From G965279355 sp965279355 (GTDB lineage: Bacteria; Pseudomonadota; Alphaproteobacteria; CACIAM-22H2): 64,000 nt of DNA. A program made the position numbers and the translations under genes. Shown here piece by piece: positions 17,422 to 25,468 of this stretch (its first letter is position 1; each line of letters begins with the position of its first letter). The stretch spans positions 310,001 to 374,000 of the forward strand of contig OZ257155.1 of the NCBI GenBank assembly GCA_965279355.1, read 5' to 3'. The notes beneath the pieces were generated by a model. The model did no database searches. It was not told the origin of the DNA and worked only from the letters and a program-made list of their open reading frames with translations.

Positions 17422-18618
17422 ATGGACTTCACCCTTCCGCTTGCCATCGAAAAACTCCGTCTGAAATATCGCGATTTCGTCGAGGACGAAATCCTGCCCG
17501 TGGAGCGCGAACCGTCTTCATTCGGCGAGGGCGAGAACATCCGTCTCGACCGCCTAGATAAGCTTCGCAGAAAAGCGAAAGCGGCGGGGCTCTGGGCGCC
17601 GCAGATTTCGAAGGCACGGGGCGGCCTTGGCCTGTCGGTGGTCGGCATGGCCGCCTGCTACGAGGAGATGGGCCGCTCGATCTTTGGGCCCGTCGTTTTC
17701 AACTGCGCGGCGCCCGACGACGGCAACATGATGGTGCTGGAGAAGATCGGCACCGCGAGACAGAAGACGCGCTGGCTGCGGCCCATCGTCGACGGCAAGG
17801 TCCGTTCGTCCTTTGCCATGACCGAGCCGATGCCGGGGGCGGGGTCCGATCCGTCGTCGATGAACACGCGCGCGGTGCGGCGCGGGAAGAAGTGGGTGGT
17901 GACGGGGCGCAAATGGTTCATCACCGGCGCCGGTGCGGCCAAACATTTCATTCTGATCGCGCGCACATCGGACGATGCGCGCAAAGGATTAACCGCCTTT
18001 CTGTTTCACGCCGATCAGCCGGGATGGAAGCTTCGCCGCCGCATTCCGATCATGGGTCCGGAAGAACATGGCGGCCATTGCGAGATCGAGTTCAATGGGC
18101 TTGAGATCGCCGATGATGACGTGCTGATGGAGATCGGCGACGGTCTGAAGGTTACACAGATACGCCTCGGCACCGCGCGCCTGACGCATTGCATGCGCTG
18201 GCTCGGCATGGCGAAGCGGGCGCTCGAAACATCCTTTGACTACGTGAAGGAACGGAAAAGCTTCGGTGCGACGCTTGCCGACCATGAAGGGGTGCAGTGG
18301 CTGCTGGGCGAGGCGGCGATGGAGATCGAGATTGGCCGCCTGCTGACGATGCGCGCGGCGTGGAAACTCGACCAAGGCGAGTTCGCGCGCAAGGAAGTCT
18401 CGATGGCCAAAGTCGCCGTCGCCGACGTCCTGCATAAATCGGTCGATACGGCGATCCAGCTTCTCGGCGCCCGTGGTTATTCCCGCGATACGCCGCTCGA
18501 GTGGATGTATCGCTATGCCCGGCAGGCGCGTCTCGTCGACGGTGCTTCGGAGGTTCACAAGATGGTGCTGGCGCGCTTCCTGCTCGAAGAGCGCATGGAG
18601 TTCTGGGCGTGGAAATGA
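17422..18618 (+). CDS. Acyl-CoA dehydrogenase family protein
   Basis: A 398-aa flavoprotein with the acyl-CoA dehydrogenase N-terminal helical, middle beta and C-terminal helical domains. FAMTEPMPGAGSDPSS (residues about 132-147) and KWFITGA are the FAD-contacting motifs, and the C-terminus has QLLGARGYSRDTPLEWMYR. It starts 12 bases after the SDR stop, and its stop overlaps the next start (ATGA). The family oxidises acyl-CoA thioesters and passes electrons to ETF. Chain-length preference cannot be read from sequence. Confidence 0.92.
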   Translation: MDFTLPLAIEKLRLKYRDFVEDEILPVEREPSSFGEGENIRLDRLDKLRRKAKAAGLWAPQISKARGGLGLSVVGMAACYEEMGRSIFGPVVFNCAAPDDGNMMVLEKIGTARQKTRWLRPIVDGKVRSSFAMTEPMPGAGSDPSSMNTRAVRRGKKWVVTGRKWFITGAGAAKHFILIARTSDDARKGLTAFLFHADQPGWKLRRRIPIMGPEEHGGHCEIEFNGLEIADDDVLMEIGDGLKVTQIRLGTARLTHCMRWLGMAKRALETSFDYVKERKSFGATLADHEGVQWLLGEAAMEIEIGRLLTMRAAWKLDQGEFARKEVSMAKVAVADVLHKSVDTAIQLLGARGYSRDTPLEWMYRYARQARLVDGASEVHKMVLARFLLEERMEFWAWK

Positions 18619-19652
18619 GACGGCCGGGATCGGATGCGATCACCGGCCCGGCCGCAAGTGCTGCGCTCGCCCGTTACCTAGTCGCGGCGCTGCAGGCGCG
18701 GTCGGCCGCGATCCGCAGGTTCGAGCGGTTGAGCGGCGGCTCGATTCAGGAAAATTACCTTCTGGTTGCGCATATCTCTGGCGGCAGGTTCCCTGGCACG
18801 CAGGAATTTGTGCTCCGCACCGACGCGCCGTCGAGGGTTGCGGTCAGCCATAGCCGCGCCGAGGAATACGCCATCCTCAAGGCGGCGTTTGATGCCGGTG
18901 TGACTGTGCCGGAGCCGATCGCGCTGTGTGCAGACCGCGCGGTGCTGGGTCGGCCATTCTATCTCATGCGCCGCGCTGCGGGCGTTGCCGGCGGGCACAT
19001 CATCGTTCGCGACGACAGATGGACCGGTAACCGGGAGGCACTGACACAGCGTTTGGGGCAGGAACTGGCAAAGCTGCATCGCATCCATCCGCCGCGCGCC
19101 GATCTTAATTTCCTCGAGCGGCCGAAAGATGGCCCGGCACTGGCGGCCATCCGTGGCTATCGCACATGGCTCGATACCTATCGGGCGCCGCGGCCGACGC
19201 TTGAGTGGGGACTGCGCTGGCTGGAAACGTATGCACCGAAATCAGGTGAGCCAGTGCTCTGCCATCGCGATTTCCGGACCGGCAATTACATGGTCGACGA
19301 TGCAGGCCTGACCGCCATTCTGGACTGGGAGTTTGCGGGCTGGAGCGATCCGCATGAAGATATCGGCTGGTTCTGTGCGAAATGCTGGCGCTTTGGCCGC
19401 AATGATCGCGAAGCTGGCGGCATCGGCAGTCGCGCGACCTTCATCGCTGCTTACGAAGCGGTAGCGGGGCGCAAGGTCGATGCCGAGACAGTCCGCTATT
19501 GGGAAGCCATGGCGCATGCCCGTTGGGCCGTGATCGCGCTGCAGCAGGGCGAGCGTCATGTGTCGGGAGCGGAACAGTCGCTGGACCTGGCGCTGACCGG
19601 GCGACGGGTCGCCGAGCTGGAATACGAATTGTTGCGGATGACAGCCCCATGA
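18615..19652 (+). CDS. APH-family phosphotransferase (ACAD-associated)
   Basis: A 345-aa kinase-fold protein. The start at 18615 overlaps the acyl-CoA dehydrogenase stop as ATGA. The aminoglycoside-phosphotransferase catalytic loop CHRDFRTGNYM and metal-binding DWEFAGWSDPHEDIGWF are intact. Proteins of this group occur fused to or beside acyl-CoA dehydrogenases (ACAD10/11 type), where they phosphorylate 4-hydroxyacyl-CoA substrates, so a role in hydroxyacid catabolism rather than antibiotic resistance is likely. Its own stop overlaps the next start. Confidence 0.88.
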   Translation: MRRPGSDAITGPAASAALARYLVAALQARSAAIRRFERLSGGSIQENYLLVAHISGGRFPGTQEFVLRTDAPSRVAVSHSRAEEYAILKAAFDAGVTVPEPIALCADRAVLGRPFYLMRRAAGVAGGHIIVRDDRWTGNREALTQRLGQELAKLHRIHPPRADLNFLERPKDGPALAAIRGYRTWLDTYRAPRPTLEWGLRWLETYAPKSGEPVLCHRDFRTGNYMVDDAGLTAILDWEFAGWSDPHEDIGWFCAKCWRFGRNDREAGGIGSRATFIAAYEAVAGRKVDAETVRYWEAMAHARWAVIALQQGERHVSGAEQSLDLALTGRRVAELEYELLRMTAP

Positions 19653-19969
19653 CACAGCGCACCTCCGGAAACGATCGTCCGTCAGCGGTGGAACTGCTGG
19701 AGATCGCGCGCGCGATGCTGGAGGCAGAGCTGCTGCCAATGCTGCTACCGGAACGCCGCGTCAACGGTCTTATGGTTGCAAGTGCGCTCGCCATGGCCGC
19801 GCGGGAACTTACGGCACCGCCGCAGACGCCGCCCGATGTTGATGTTGAGGCGATCCGCGCCGGGCGCCACGATGGCGATGGGAAGCTTTATGAGGCGCTG
19901 CTCGCGGATGCGCGGGCGCGGGCTCTTGTCTCAAATCCCCGCTATCTCGATGGGGAAGGCCGGCGCTGA
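19649..19969 (+). CDS. DUF6285 family small protein
   Basis: A 106-aa helical soluble protein, start at 19649 overlapping the kinase stop as ATGA. The first half (SAVELLEIARAMLEAELLP) matches the small DUF6285 proteins that recur directly after APH-family kinases in acyl-CoA dehydrogenase operons. Biochemical role is unknown; strict coupling suggests it is a subunit or regulator of the kinase. Last gene of the four-gene operon. Confidence 0.75.
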   Translation: MTQRTSGNDRPSAVELLEIARAMLEAELLPMLLPERRVNGLMVASALAMAARELTAPPQTPPDVDVEAIRAGRHDGDGKLYEALLADARARALVSNPRYLDGEGRR

Positions 19970-20065
19970 AGCGCTTTTTGGTCACGGATTTTTCACGTCG
20001 CCGGAACTGATCCCCTGTGGCAGAGTTTAAAACATTCTCCCCGTAGGGCCGTAACATAGGTATCC

Positions 20066-21031
20066 ATGCCAGCCCGCGTCGCCCGTCTCGTTGACCTCGC
20101 CCCCGAAATCGCTTCGTTCCGTGACGATGTGCTGCGGGGACTGTCCAGTTATCCCAAAATGATTCCGCCGACGTATTTCTACGATGCGGTCGGGTCGGAG
20201 TTGTTCGAGCAGATTTGCCTGCAGCCTGAATATTATCCGACCCGCACCGAGACCGGCATCCTGCAGCGCTATGCAGGAGAGATTGCCGAGCGTATCGGCA
20301 AGCGTGCGCAGATCGTCGAATATGGCGCCGGGGCCAGCGAGAAGATCCGGATCATTCTCGATGCGTTAGACGAACCAGTTGCCTACATGCCGGTCGATAT
20401 CTCCGGTGAGTATCTCGGCGGAATCGCCGAGCAGCTTGCCGGGGACTATCCAAAGCTCGAAGTGACGGCGGTGGTCGCCGACTATCGGCAACCCTTTGCG
20501 TTACCGAAGCCGAGGCTTCAGGCCGACCATTGCGCGGCGCTGTTCACCGGTTCGACCATCGGCAATTTCGTGCCTGAGGAGGCGCTGGCATTTCTGCGCC
20601 AGGCGGCGCGCCGGCTCACCGGCGGCGGCGCCCTACTGATCGGCGCCGATCTTCGCAAGGTTCCCAGCCGGCTGCATGCGGCTTATAACGACGCGGCGGG
20701 CGTCACAGCCGCGTTCAACCTCAATTTGCTGACCCGGATCAACCGCGAACTCGATGCCGATTTCGATGTCGAAGCGTTCGCGCATTACGCGTTCTTCAAT
20801 CCCGCGGCGAGCCGGATCGAGATGCACCTGATCAGCCGCCGGGCCCAGCTCGTGCGAATCGCCGGGCATATGGTGTCCTTTGCCGAGGGCGAGAGCATCC
20901 ACACCGAGAACTCGCACAAGTTCACGATTGCCGGCTTCCAGGATATGGCACGCCGGGCGGGCTTCCAGCCCGAGGCGGTGTGGCTGGATGCCGACCGCCT
21001 GTTCAGCGTTCACCTGCTGCGCTCGCCCTGA
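20066..21031 (+). CDS. egtD: L-histidine N-alpha-methyltransferase EgtD
   Basis: A 321-aa SAM-dependent methyltransferase of the DUF2260/EgtD family. PPTYFYDAVGSELFEQI near residue 32 and EYYPTRTETGIL form the histidine-binding region, IVEYGAGASEKIRILL-like motif I follows, and FTGSTIGNF and LIGADLRK are motifs of the SAM pocket. EgtD makes hercynine, the first step to ergothioneine. The usual partner EgtB is not next to it and not elsewhere in the window. No strong ribosome site is seen before the ATG at 20066. Confidence 0.9.
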   Translation: MPARVARLVDLAPEIASFRDDVLRGLSSYPKMIPPTYFYDAVGSELFEQICLQPEYYPTRTETGILQRYAGEIAERIGKRAQIVEYGAGASEKIRIILDALDEPVAYMPVDISGEYLGGIAEQLAGDYPKLEVTAVVADYRQPFALPKPRLQADHCAALFTGSTIGNFVPEEALAFLRQAARRLTGGGALLIGADLRKVPSRLHAAYNDAAGVTAAFNLNLLTRINRELDADFDVEAFAHYAFFNPAASRIEMHLISRRAQLVRIAGHMVSFAEGESIHTENSHKFTIAGFQDMARRAGFQPEAVWLDADRLFSVHLLRSP

Positions 21032-21070
21032 CGGGCTGAGCGAACACGGCTTAAGTCGAGTACAGCCCAA

Positions 21071-21116
21071 AACGACAAAACCCACTCCAGGCGGCCGGAG
21101 CCGTCGGGAGCGGGTT
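21071..21116 (-). terminator. Rho-independent terminator of the HU gene
   Basis: On the minus strand a 10-bp stem (AACCCGCTCC paired with GGAGTGGGTT, one G-T wobble; arms at 21107-21116 and 21079-21088) is followed by a T-rich stretch TTTGTCGTTTT. It lies 67 bases past the HU stop and faces away from egtD. Confidence 0.75.
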
Positions 21117-21128
21117 CGTCAGCTTGCG

Positions 21129-21173
21129 GACCGCGCCTGAGCGCGGTCGAAGTTCAGCCCGGCCGAAGCCGGG
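21129..21173. repeat. Two tandem GC-rich hairpins downstream of HU
   Basis: GACCGCGC/GCGCGGTC (21129-21136 and 21141-21148, CTGA loop) and CCCGGC/GCCGGG (21158-21163 and 21168-21173, CGAA loop) are perfect small inverted repeats between the HU stop and its terminator. They may stabilise the hupB-type mRNA 3' end; no T-run follows either. Confidence 0.45.
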
Positions 21174-21182
21174 TATGAAACT

Positions 21183-21452
21183 TCAGATCGATTCCTTGAG
21201 CTGCTTGGACGCCTTGAAGCGTACCGTGCGGCTCGCACCGATCTTGATCGGGGCGCCGGTCTGCGGATTGCGGCCGGTGCGGGCGGCGCGCTTCGACACC
21301 TTGAACGTGCCGAAACCGACGATCGCCATGCTGCCTTCCTTCTTCAGCGTCTTGCCGATGATGGTCAGCATGGCATCAACGGCTTCCTTCGCCGCATTGA
21401 CGGTGCATTCTGTGTGCTCGCGGACGACGTCGACGAGAGTGGCTTTGCTCAT
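21183..21452 (-). CDS. HU-family nucleoid-associated DNA-binding protein
   Basis: An 89-aa HU/IHF-fold protein beginning MSKATLVDVVREHTECTVN, with the GFGTFKV strand and the DNA-intercalating arm GRNPQTGAPIKI. It bends and compacts DNA as a dimer. The ATG at 21452 is preceded by GGGGAGAATTCTC, a strong ribosome site. Monocistronic, with its own terminator at 21071-21116. HU rather than IHF alpha/beta is favoured by the N-terminus and arm sequence. Confidence 0.95.
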   Translation of the reverse strand: MSKATLVDVVREHTECTVNAAKEAVDAMLTIIGKTLKKEGSMAIVGFGTFKVSKRAARTGRNPQTGAPIKIGASRTVRFKASKQLKESI

Positions 21453-21634
21453 GAGAATTCTCCCCGTTTGAGCGGTGGTTAAACCGAGGGGCGGCCAAAT
21501 GGCAATGTGCCGAGTCGGATCCGCCGTAACCCAAGCTGTTTGCAGCGATTCGGCAGGCAATGCAATCGCAGTTACGCGATTTTCCTGTGTTTTCTCGCTA
21601 TACAGCCCGAAAAAGGCAGGTAAAACGCGGCTTC

Positions 21635-21937
21635 TCAGCGCATGAGGGCGCCGCCGGGCAGGCGCTGACGCGCTTTGGCGATGATTTCGGGCGCGAATCC
21701 GGCGTCGCGGCAGACGTCGATGACCAGCGCTTCATCGCCCATGACGAAGTCGAGCACACCACCCAGGAACGCTTCTTCCCGGATATGCACCGGCAGGTCG
21801 GCGCCATCGATGCCCGTGATACCGAGGAACCGTTCGGTCAGCTCGACATCGGCCAGGACATGGGTGAGGGCGGTCAGGGCGATGGCCTGGGCCCCGTCCT
21901 CATCGACGGAGGCCGGCTTGTGGAGAGGCATGATCAT
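21635..21937 (-). CDS. DUF3572 family protein
   Basis: A 100-aa helical protein typical of alphaproteobacteria (AIALTALTHVLADVELTERFLGITG, then a VLDFVMGDEALVIDVCRDAG segment, shown here in parts). The start is the ATG at 21937 or 21931. It is third in the minus-strand operon led by the SOS-type promoter at 22264-22292, 11 bases after the 60-aa gene. Function unknown; the promoter implies production during DNA damage. Confidence 0.85.
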   Translation of the reverse strand: MIMPLHKPASVDEDGAQAIALTALTHVLADVELTERFLGITGIDGADLPVHIREEAFLGGVLDFVMGDEALVIDVCRDAGFAPEIIAKARQRLPGGALMR

Positions 21938-21948
21938 GGGCGATCCGA

Positions 21949-22131
21949 TCAGGAAGCCCCAGGCGCAGGCACCGGCATCGCCAGCAGGTCGGCGAGGAAC
22001 GCCTCTGCGTGGCCGCGATGACCGAAGCTGGCGAGCCTGGCCGGGACCTCCTGGCCGCGACGATAGGAAAGGCAGAGAACCTCCCAAGCTTCCGTTCCGC
22101 AGTCCCGGATAGGGGCGATTGCGAAGTCCAT
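21949..22131 (-). CDS. Hypothetical 60-aa protein in SOS-type operon
   Basis: Starts MDFAIAPIRDCGTEAWEV and has no membrane segment. It begins five bases after the stop of the 33-aa membrane peptide and ends 11 bases before DUF3572, so it is probably translated by coupling. The compact sequence with Trp, Cys and a LSYRRGQEVPARLASFGHRG patch looks like a small soluble domain. No family recognised. Confidence 0.65.
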   Translation of the reverse strand: MDFAIAPIRDCGTEAWEVLCLSYRRGQEVPARLASFGHRGHAEAFLADLLAMPVPAPGAS

Positions 22132-22136
22132 GGCGA

Positions 22137-22238
22137 TCAGCGCAGCAGCAGCTCGGCGATGTTGCCCCACATCAGAATGGACGTGAGCACCGCCGCCAGA
22201 CCCGCACCTTCACCAATTCGATTGAGATAGGACTGCAT
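22137..22238 (-). CDS. 33-aa single-pass membrane peptide under a LexA-type promoter (SidA-like candidate)
   Basis: A 33-codon frame (ATG at 22238, TGA at 22137) beginning MQSYLNRIGEG and continuing into one hydrophobic helix (GLAAVLTSILMW) that ends in IAELLLR. AGGAGAG lies seven bases before the ATG, and a promoter with an embedded LexA box lies just upstream. Size, single helix and SOS control are the traits of Caulobacter SidA, a 29-aa inner-membrane division inhibitor. Sequence homology to SidA is not claimed. It leads an operon with the 60-aa and DUF3572 genes. Confidence 0.75.
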   Translation of the reverse strand: MQSYLNRIGEGAGLAAVLTSILMWGNIAELLLR

Positions 22239-22263
22239 AATGTCTCTCCTGTGTTGTAAGGAC

Positions 22264-22292
22264 ATAATGTTCATGTTTTGTTCTATCGTCAA
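22264..22292 (-). promoter_or_regulatory. SOS promoter with LexA box GAAC-N7-GAAC
   Basis: On the minus strand: TTGACG (-35, 22292-22287), a 17-base spacer and CATTAT (-10, 22269-22264). The alphaproteobacterial LexA direct repeat GAAC-N7-GAAC (22283-22269; GTTC-N7-GTTC on plus) lies inside the spacer, where a repressor would block polymerase. The predicted transcript start is near 22257, about 19 bases before the micropeptide ATG. Confidence 0.85.
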
Positions 22293-22345
22293 TCAGGTTT
22301 TTACTTCCGTGGTATAAGCCTCAGCAGCTAAAAGGAAAAATCTGG

Positions 22346-24214
22346 TTGTCGGCAGAGTCTGACAGGCCACGCGCGGCCGCCCCGAGGGTCATGGACGACA
22401 GTCTCTACTACCGGAATTTCAGCACCGGCCCGGTCCCCAAAGACCCTTGGGCCTTCATGTGGCTGTTCGTGAAACAGCGGCTGCGTTGGCCGGCCATCGC
22501 CATTGTGTTCTGCGCTGCCATGTCGATGGCGACTATGGGCTTCGAGCCGCCGGCGCTACGCGGGCTGGTCGACGAACTCCAGGCTGCCGCGGGCACCGGC
22601 GTGTGGTCGTCGGCGATCCTGTTCTGGTTCGCGATCCTGGGCGGAATGTGGGTGCTGTCCTCGATGTTCAACCGGCTGTACCAGCTGGTCGACATCAAGT
22701 TCTCGCCGGTGCTGCGTTACATGATCCAAGCCTACCTGTTCTCCTATGCGCTGGAACACTCGCCGCGCTTCTTTCAGGAGAACTTCGCCGGCAAGCTGGG
22801 GCAGAAGATCAAGCAGGCGGGGCAGGCGCCGCTCTCCGTCCTCGGCATAATTCTGCATGACGGCGTTCGCATCGTCGTTATCCTCGCGATCGGCCTGGCG
22901 CTGCTCTATGGCTCGAGCCCCATATTCGCCAGCGTGTTTGTCGGCTGGACGGTGGTCTATCTCGGCCTGTCGGCCTTCCTCGCCAAGCGCTGCCTCAAAT
23001 ACTCCAAGACCCTCTCGGAGGAGATGGCGACCTCCACCGGCCGGCTGGTCGACGCTGTCAGCAATGTCGAGCTGATCCGGGCCTTTGCCCGTTCGCAGTT
23101 CGAGCGCGGCTTCATCGACATTTTCCTGAAGCGGGAGCTGAACGCCTCGCGGCGGCTGCGCATCTTCATTGCCGTCGCCTATCTGTTCCAGCACGGCGCG
23201 ACCCTACTGTTCCAGGTGGGGATCATTTTCTATGCCATTGCGGAGGTTATCGACGGAACGATGACCCCCGGTGATTTCGTGATGATGGTGTCGCTGTCGA
23301 CCCTGGTCGCAGCACAGGTCTGGACACTGTCCAACCGCCTGACCGAGTTCTTCGAGCATCTGGGCACGCTGCAGGGTGCCATCGAGCTGATTACCCAGCC
23401 GCACGAGATCGTCGACCGGCCGGACGCGCGGGACCTTGTCGTGGGCGCGGGGGAGATCGAATTCCGGCAGGTCTATTTCGCGCATCACGACGGCACGCCG
23501 GTGTTCGAGGGGATCAATGTCAGGATCGCCAGCGGCGAGAAAGTCGCGCTGGTCGGCCCGTCGGGGGCCGGCAAGAGCACGCTGGTGCGGCTGCTGCGCC
23601 GGCAGTTCAGCCTGGACGCCGGCCAGATCCTGATCGACGGCCAGGACATCACGGCGAGTTCGCTCAGTTCGCTCAACTTTGCTATCGGTGAAGTGCCGCA
23701 GACCCCCGGCATGTTCCACCGGACCTTGCGCGAGAACATCCGCTACGCGCGTCCCGACGCCACGGAGGACGAGATCGTCGAGGCCGCGCGCAAGGCGCAC
23801 TGCCATCACTTCATCGCCCGGCGCGCCGAAGGCTACAATACCATTGTAGGTGAACAGGGTGTGCGGCTGTCTGGCGGCGAGCGCCAGCGGGTCGCCATCG
23901 CCCGGGCCTTCCTCAAGAACGCGCCGATCCTCGTTCTCGACGAGGCGACCTCGTCGCTGGATTCCGAGACCGAGCATCTCATCCAGGAGGCGCTGTTCCG
24001 CCTGATGGACGGCCGCACCGTGATCGCCATCGCGCACCGGCTGTCGACCATCACCGGCATGGACCGTATTCTCTATCTGGAGGACGGCCGCATCGCCGAA
24101 GAGGGCTCGCATCAGGAGCTATTGCGGCGCAACGGCAGATACGCCGCGCTCTGGCATCGCCAGGTTGGCGGCTTTCTGCCGGAGAAACGTCCGGACGATA
24201 TGGCCGCCGAATAG
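22346..24214 (+). CDS. ABC transporter, fused permease and ATP-binding protein (exporter type)
   Basis: A 622-aa half-transporter with six transmembrane helices (about residues 45-330) and a C-terminal nucleotide-binding domain. The latter has Walker A GPSGAGKST (about 404-412), signature LSGGERQR (about 508), Walker B ILVLDEATSSLD (about 530) and the H-loop AHRLST. It works as a homo- or heterodimeric exporter; substrate unknown. The frame opens at a TTG with AAAAGGAAAA upstream, and an ATG at 22391 with GAGG is the alternative. Its 5' region is shared with the divergent SOS promoter. crcB follows by 16 bases. Confidence 0.92.
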   Translation: MSAESDRPRAAAPRVMDDSLYYRNFSTGPVPKDPWAFMWLFVKQRLRWPAIAIVFCAAMSMATMGFEPPALRGLVDELQAAAGTGVWSSAILFWFAILGGMWVLSSMFNRLYQLVDIKFSPVLRYMIQAYLFSYALEHSPRFFQENFAGKLGQKIKQAGQAPLSVLGIILHDGVRIVVILAIGLALLYGSSPIFASVFVGWTVVYLGLSAFLAKRCLKYSKTLSEEMATSTGRLVDAVSNVELIRAFARSQFERGFIDIFLKRELNASRRLRIFIAVAYLFQHGATLLFQVGIIFYAIAEVIDGTMTPGDFVMMVSLSTLVAAQVWTLSNRLTEFFEHLGTLQGAIELITQPHEIVDRPDARDLVVGAGEIEFRQVYFAHHDGTPVFEGINVRIASGEKVALVGPSGAGKSTLVRLLRRQFSLDAGQILIDGQDITASSLSSLNFAIGEVPQTPGMFHRTLRENIRYARPDATEDEIVEAARKAHCHHFIARRAEGYNTIVGEQGVRLSGGERQRVAIARAFLKNAPILVLDEATSSLDSETEHLIQEALFRLMDGRTVIAIAHRLSTITGMDRILYLEDGRIAEEGSHQELLRRNGRYAALWHRQVGGFLPEKRPDDMAAE

Positions 24215-24230
24215 GCGGACGGGGGTGTCG

Positions 24231-24623
24231 ATGGAAGCCTATCTGTGGGTCGCGCTTGGCGGTGCCGTCGGCAGTGTCGGGCGCTACGGGACGTCCAATC
24301 TGGTCGAGCGGTTTCTTGGCGCCGATTTCCCATGGGCAACATTGATCGAGAATGTGCTGGGCGCGTTTATCGTCGGCGCCTTCGTGGCGCTGGCGACGGT
24401 CGAGCAGCGCGGGCTCGCCAATCCCAATCTGCGCCTGCTGGTGGTGGTCGGCTTCTGCGGCGGTTTCACGACCTTCTCTGCCTTCAGCCTGCAGACCGTC
24501 CATCTCATCCGCGACGGTCAGCTGATGGCCGCTGCTGGCAATATCGTCGCGTCGGTCGCATTTTGCCTGATTGCGGTCTGGTTCGGCTTTCTCGCGGGGA
24601 ATACCATCAACCAGTGGCGATAG
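24231..24623 (+). CDS. crcB: Fluoride efflux channel CrcB/Fluc
   Basis: A 130-aa four-helix membrane protein. GGAVGSVGRYG (residues 9-19) and GFCGGFTTFSAFSLQ (about 72-86) are the Fluc hallmarks, including the GGFTTFS sodium/fluoride-lining segment. It acts as an antiparallel dimer expelling fluoride. The start is the ATG at 24231, 16 bases after the ABC exporter stop. No fluoride riboswitch is visible in the short upstream gap, so control must come from the operon promoter. Confidence 0.93.
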   Translation: MEAYLWVALGGAVGSVGRYGTSNLVERFLGADFPWATLIENVLGAFIVGAFVALATVEQRGLANPNLRLLVVVGFCGGFTTFSAFSLQTVHLIRDGQLMAAAGNIVASVAFCLIAVWFGFLAGNTINQWR

Positions 24624-24635
24624 ACGGAGCGTGAC

Positions 24636-25439
24636 TTGCGTCGGGTGTGCGCCTTTCTCGCGGGACTGTTGCTGACCGTCGGTACTGCCCGTGCCGATGC
24701 CCCCATGCTCGTATCGGTGCCGTCGCCGCGGGGCGAAACCACGGCGCTGATCCTGATCAGGCCCGAGAAGCCGGTCGCTTCAGTCATTCTGTTCGCCGGG
24801 GGCCACGGCGCGCTCGGTTTGAGAAGCCCCTCGGCGATGAACTGGGGCGACGGCAATTTCCTTGTGCGGACCCGCAATCGTTTCGCGGCCCATGGTTTGA
24901 TGGTTGCTGTTGTCGATGCCCCGTCCGATCAGAGACGCGGCATGAGTGTGATCTTCCGCATGAGCCGCGCCCATGCGCAGGACATCGAAGCCGTCGCCGC
25001 CTACCTGAAAACACAGGCCGATGTTCCGGTCTGGCTGGTGGGGACTAGCATGGGCACATTCTCGGCCGCCGCTGGCGCAATCGGGTCAAAGGGCGTCGAC
25101 GGTCTTGTTCTGACGTCGACGATCACTCGGGCTGACCCCCAGTGGCAGATCGCAAACAGTCACCGCGACGGTGTCGCCAGCATGGCGCTTGAAACCATTT
25201 CGGTTCCAACGCTGGTCGTGTCTCACGAAAAAGACGGATGCGGGATTACGCCGCCCGGGGATTATCCGAAACTTTCGCGGCGGCTGACCGCTGCGCTAAA
25301 GATCGAGAACATACTCCTTGCCGGCGGCGACCTGCCGCGCTCCACGCCGTGTGAAGCGTATGCGGAGCATGGCTTTTTCGGTATCGAGCAGCGGGCAGTC
25401 GATACCATCGCGACTTTTATAAAAGCCAACGGCAGATAA
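24636..25439 (+). CDS. Exported alpha/beta hydrolase
   Basis: A 267-aa protein opening at a TTG with CGGAG upstream. Residues 1-21 (MRRVCAFLAGLLLTVGTARA) form a Sec signal peptide. The mature part is an alpha/beta-hydrolase fold with a GTSMG nucleophile elbow (Ser near residue 136), a VVSHEKDGCG acid loop and a C-terminal HGFFG histidine. Periplasmic esterase or peptidase activity is likely; substrate unknown. It follows crcB by 12 bases in the same operon. Confidence 0.78.
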   Translation: MRRVCAFLAGLLLTVGTARADAPMLVSVPSPRGETTALILIRPEKPVASVILFAGGHGALGLRSPSAMNWGDGNFLVRTRNRFAAHGLMVAVVDAPSDQRRGMSVIFRMSRAHAQDIEAVAAYLKTQADVPVWLVGTSMGTFSAAAGAIGSKGVDGLVLTSTITRADPQWQIANSHRDGVASMALETISVPTLVVSHEKDGCGITPPGDYPKLSRRLTAALKIENILLAGGDLPRSTPCEAYAEHGFFGIEQRAVDTIATFIKANGR

Positions 25440-25446
25440 GCGTTCC

Positions 25447-25468
25447 GGAGTTCAGCTTGCTGAACTGC
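25447..25468. terminator. Hairpin between convergent genes
   Basis: AGTTCAG-CTTG-CTGAACT (25449-25466) is a perfect 7-bp stem placed where the hydrolase and BASS transporter genes converge, overlapping the last codons of the latter. There is no clear T-run, so it may act with Rho or as a bidirectional end. Confidence 0.45.

Noticed and set aside
18615..19652. Aminoglycoside resistance kinase
   Set aside because: The APH fold is present, but operon context with acyl-CoA dehydrogenase and DUF6285 fits acyl-CoA metabolism.
24215..24230. Possible fluoride riboswitch for crcB
   Set aside because: Only 16 bases separate crcB from the ABC exporter stop; no room for the aptamer.
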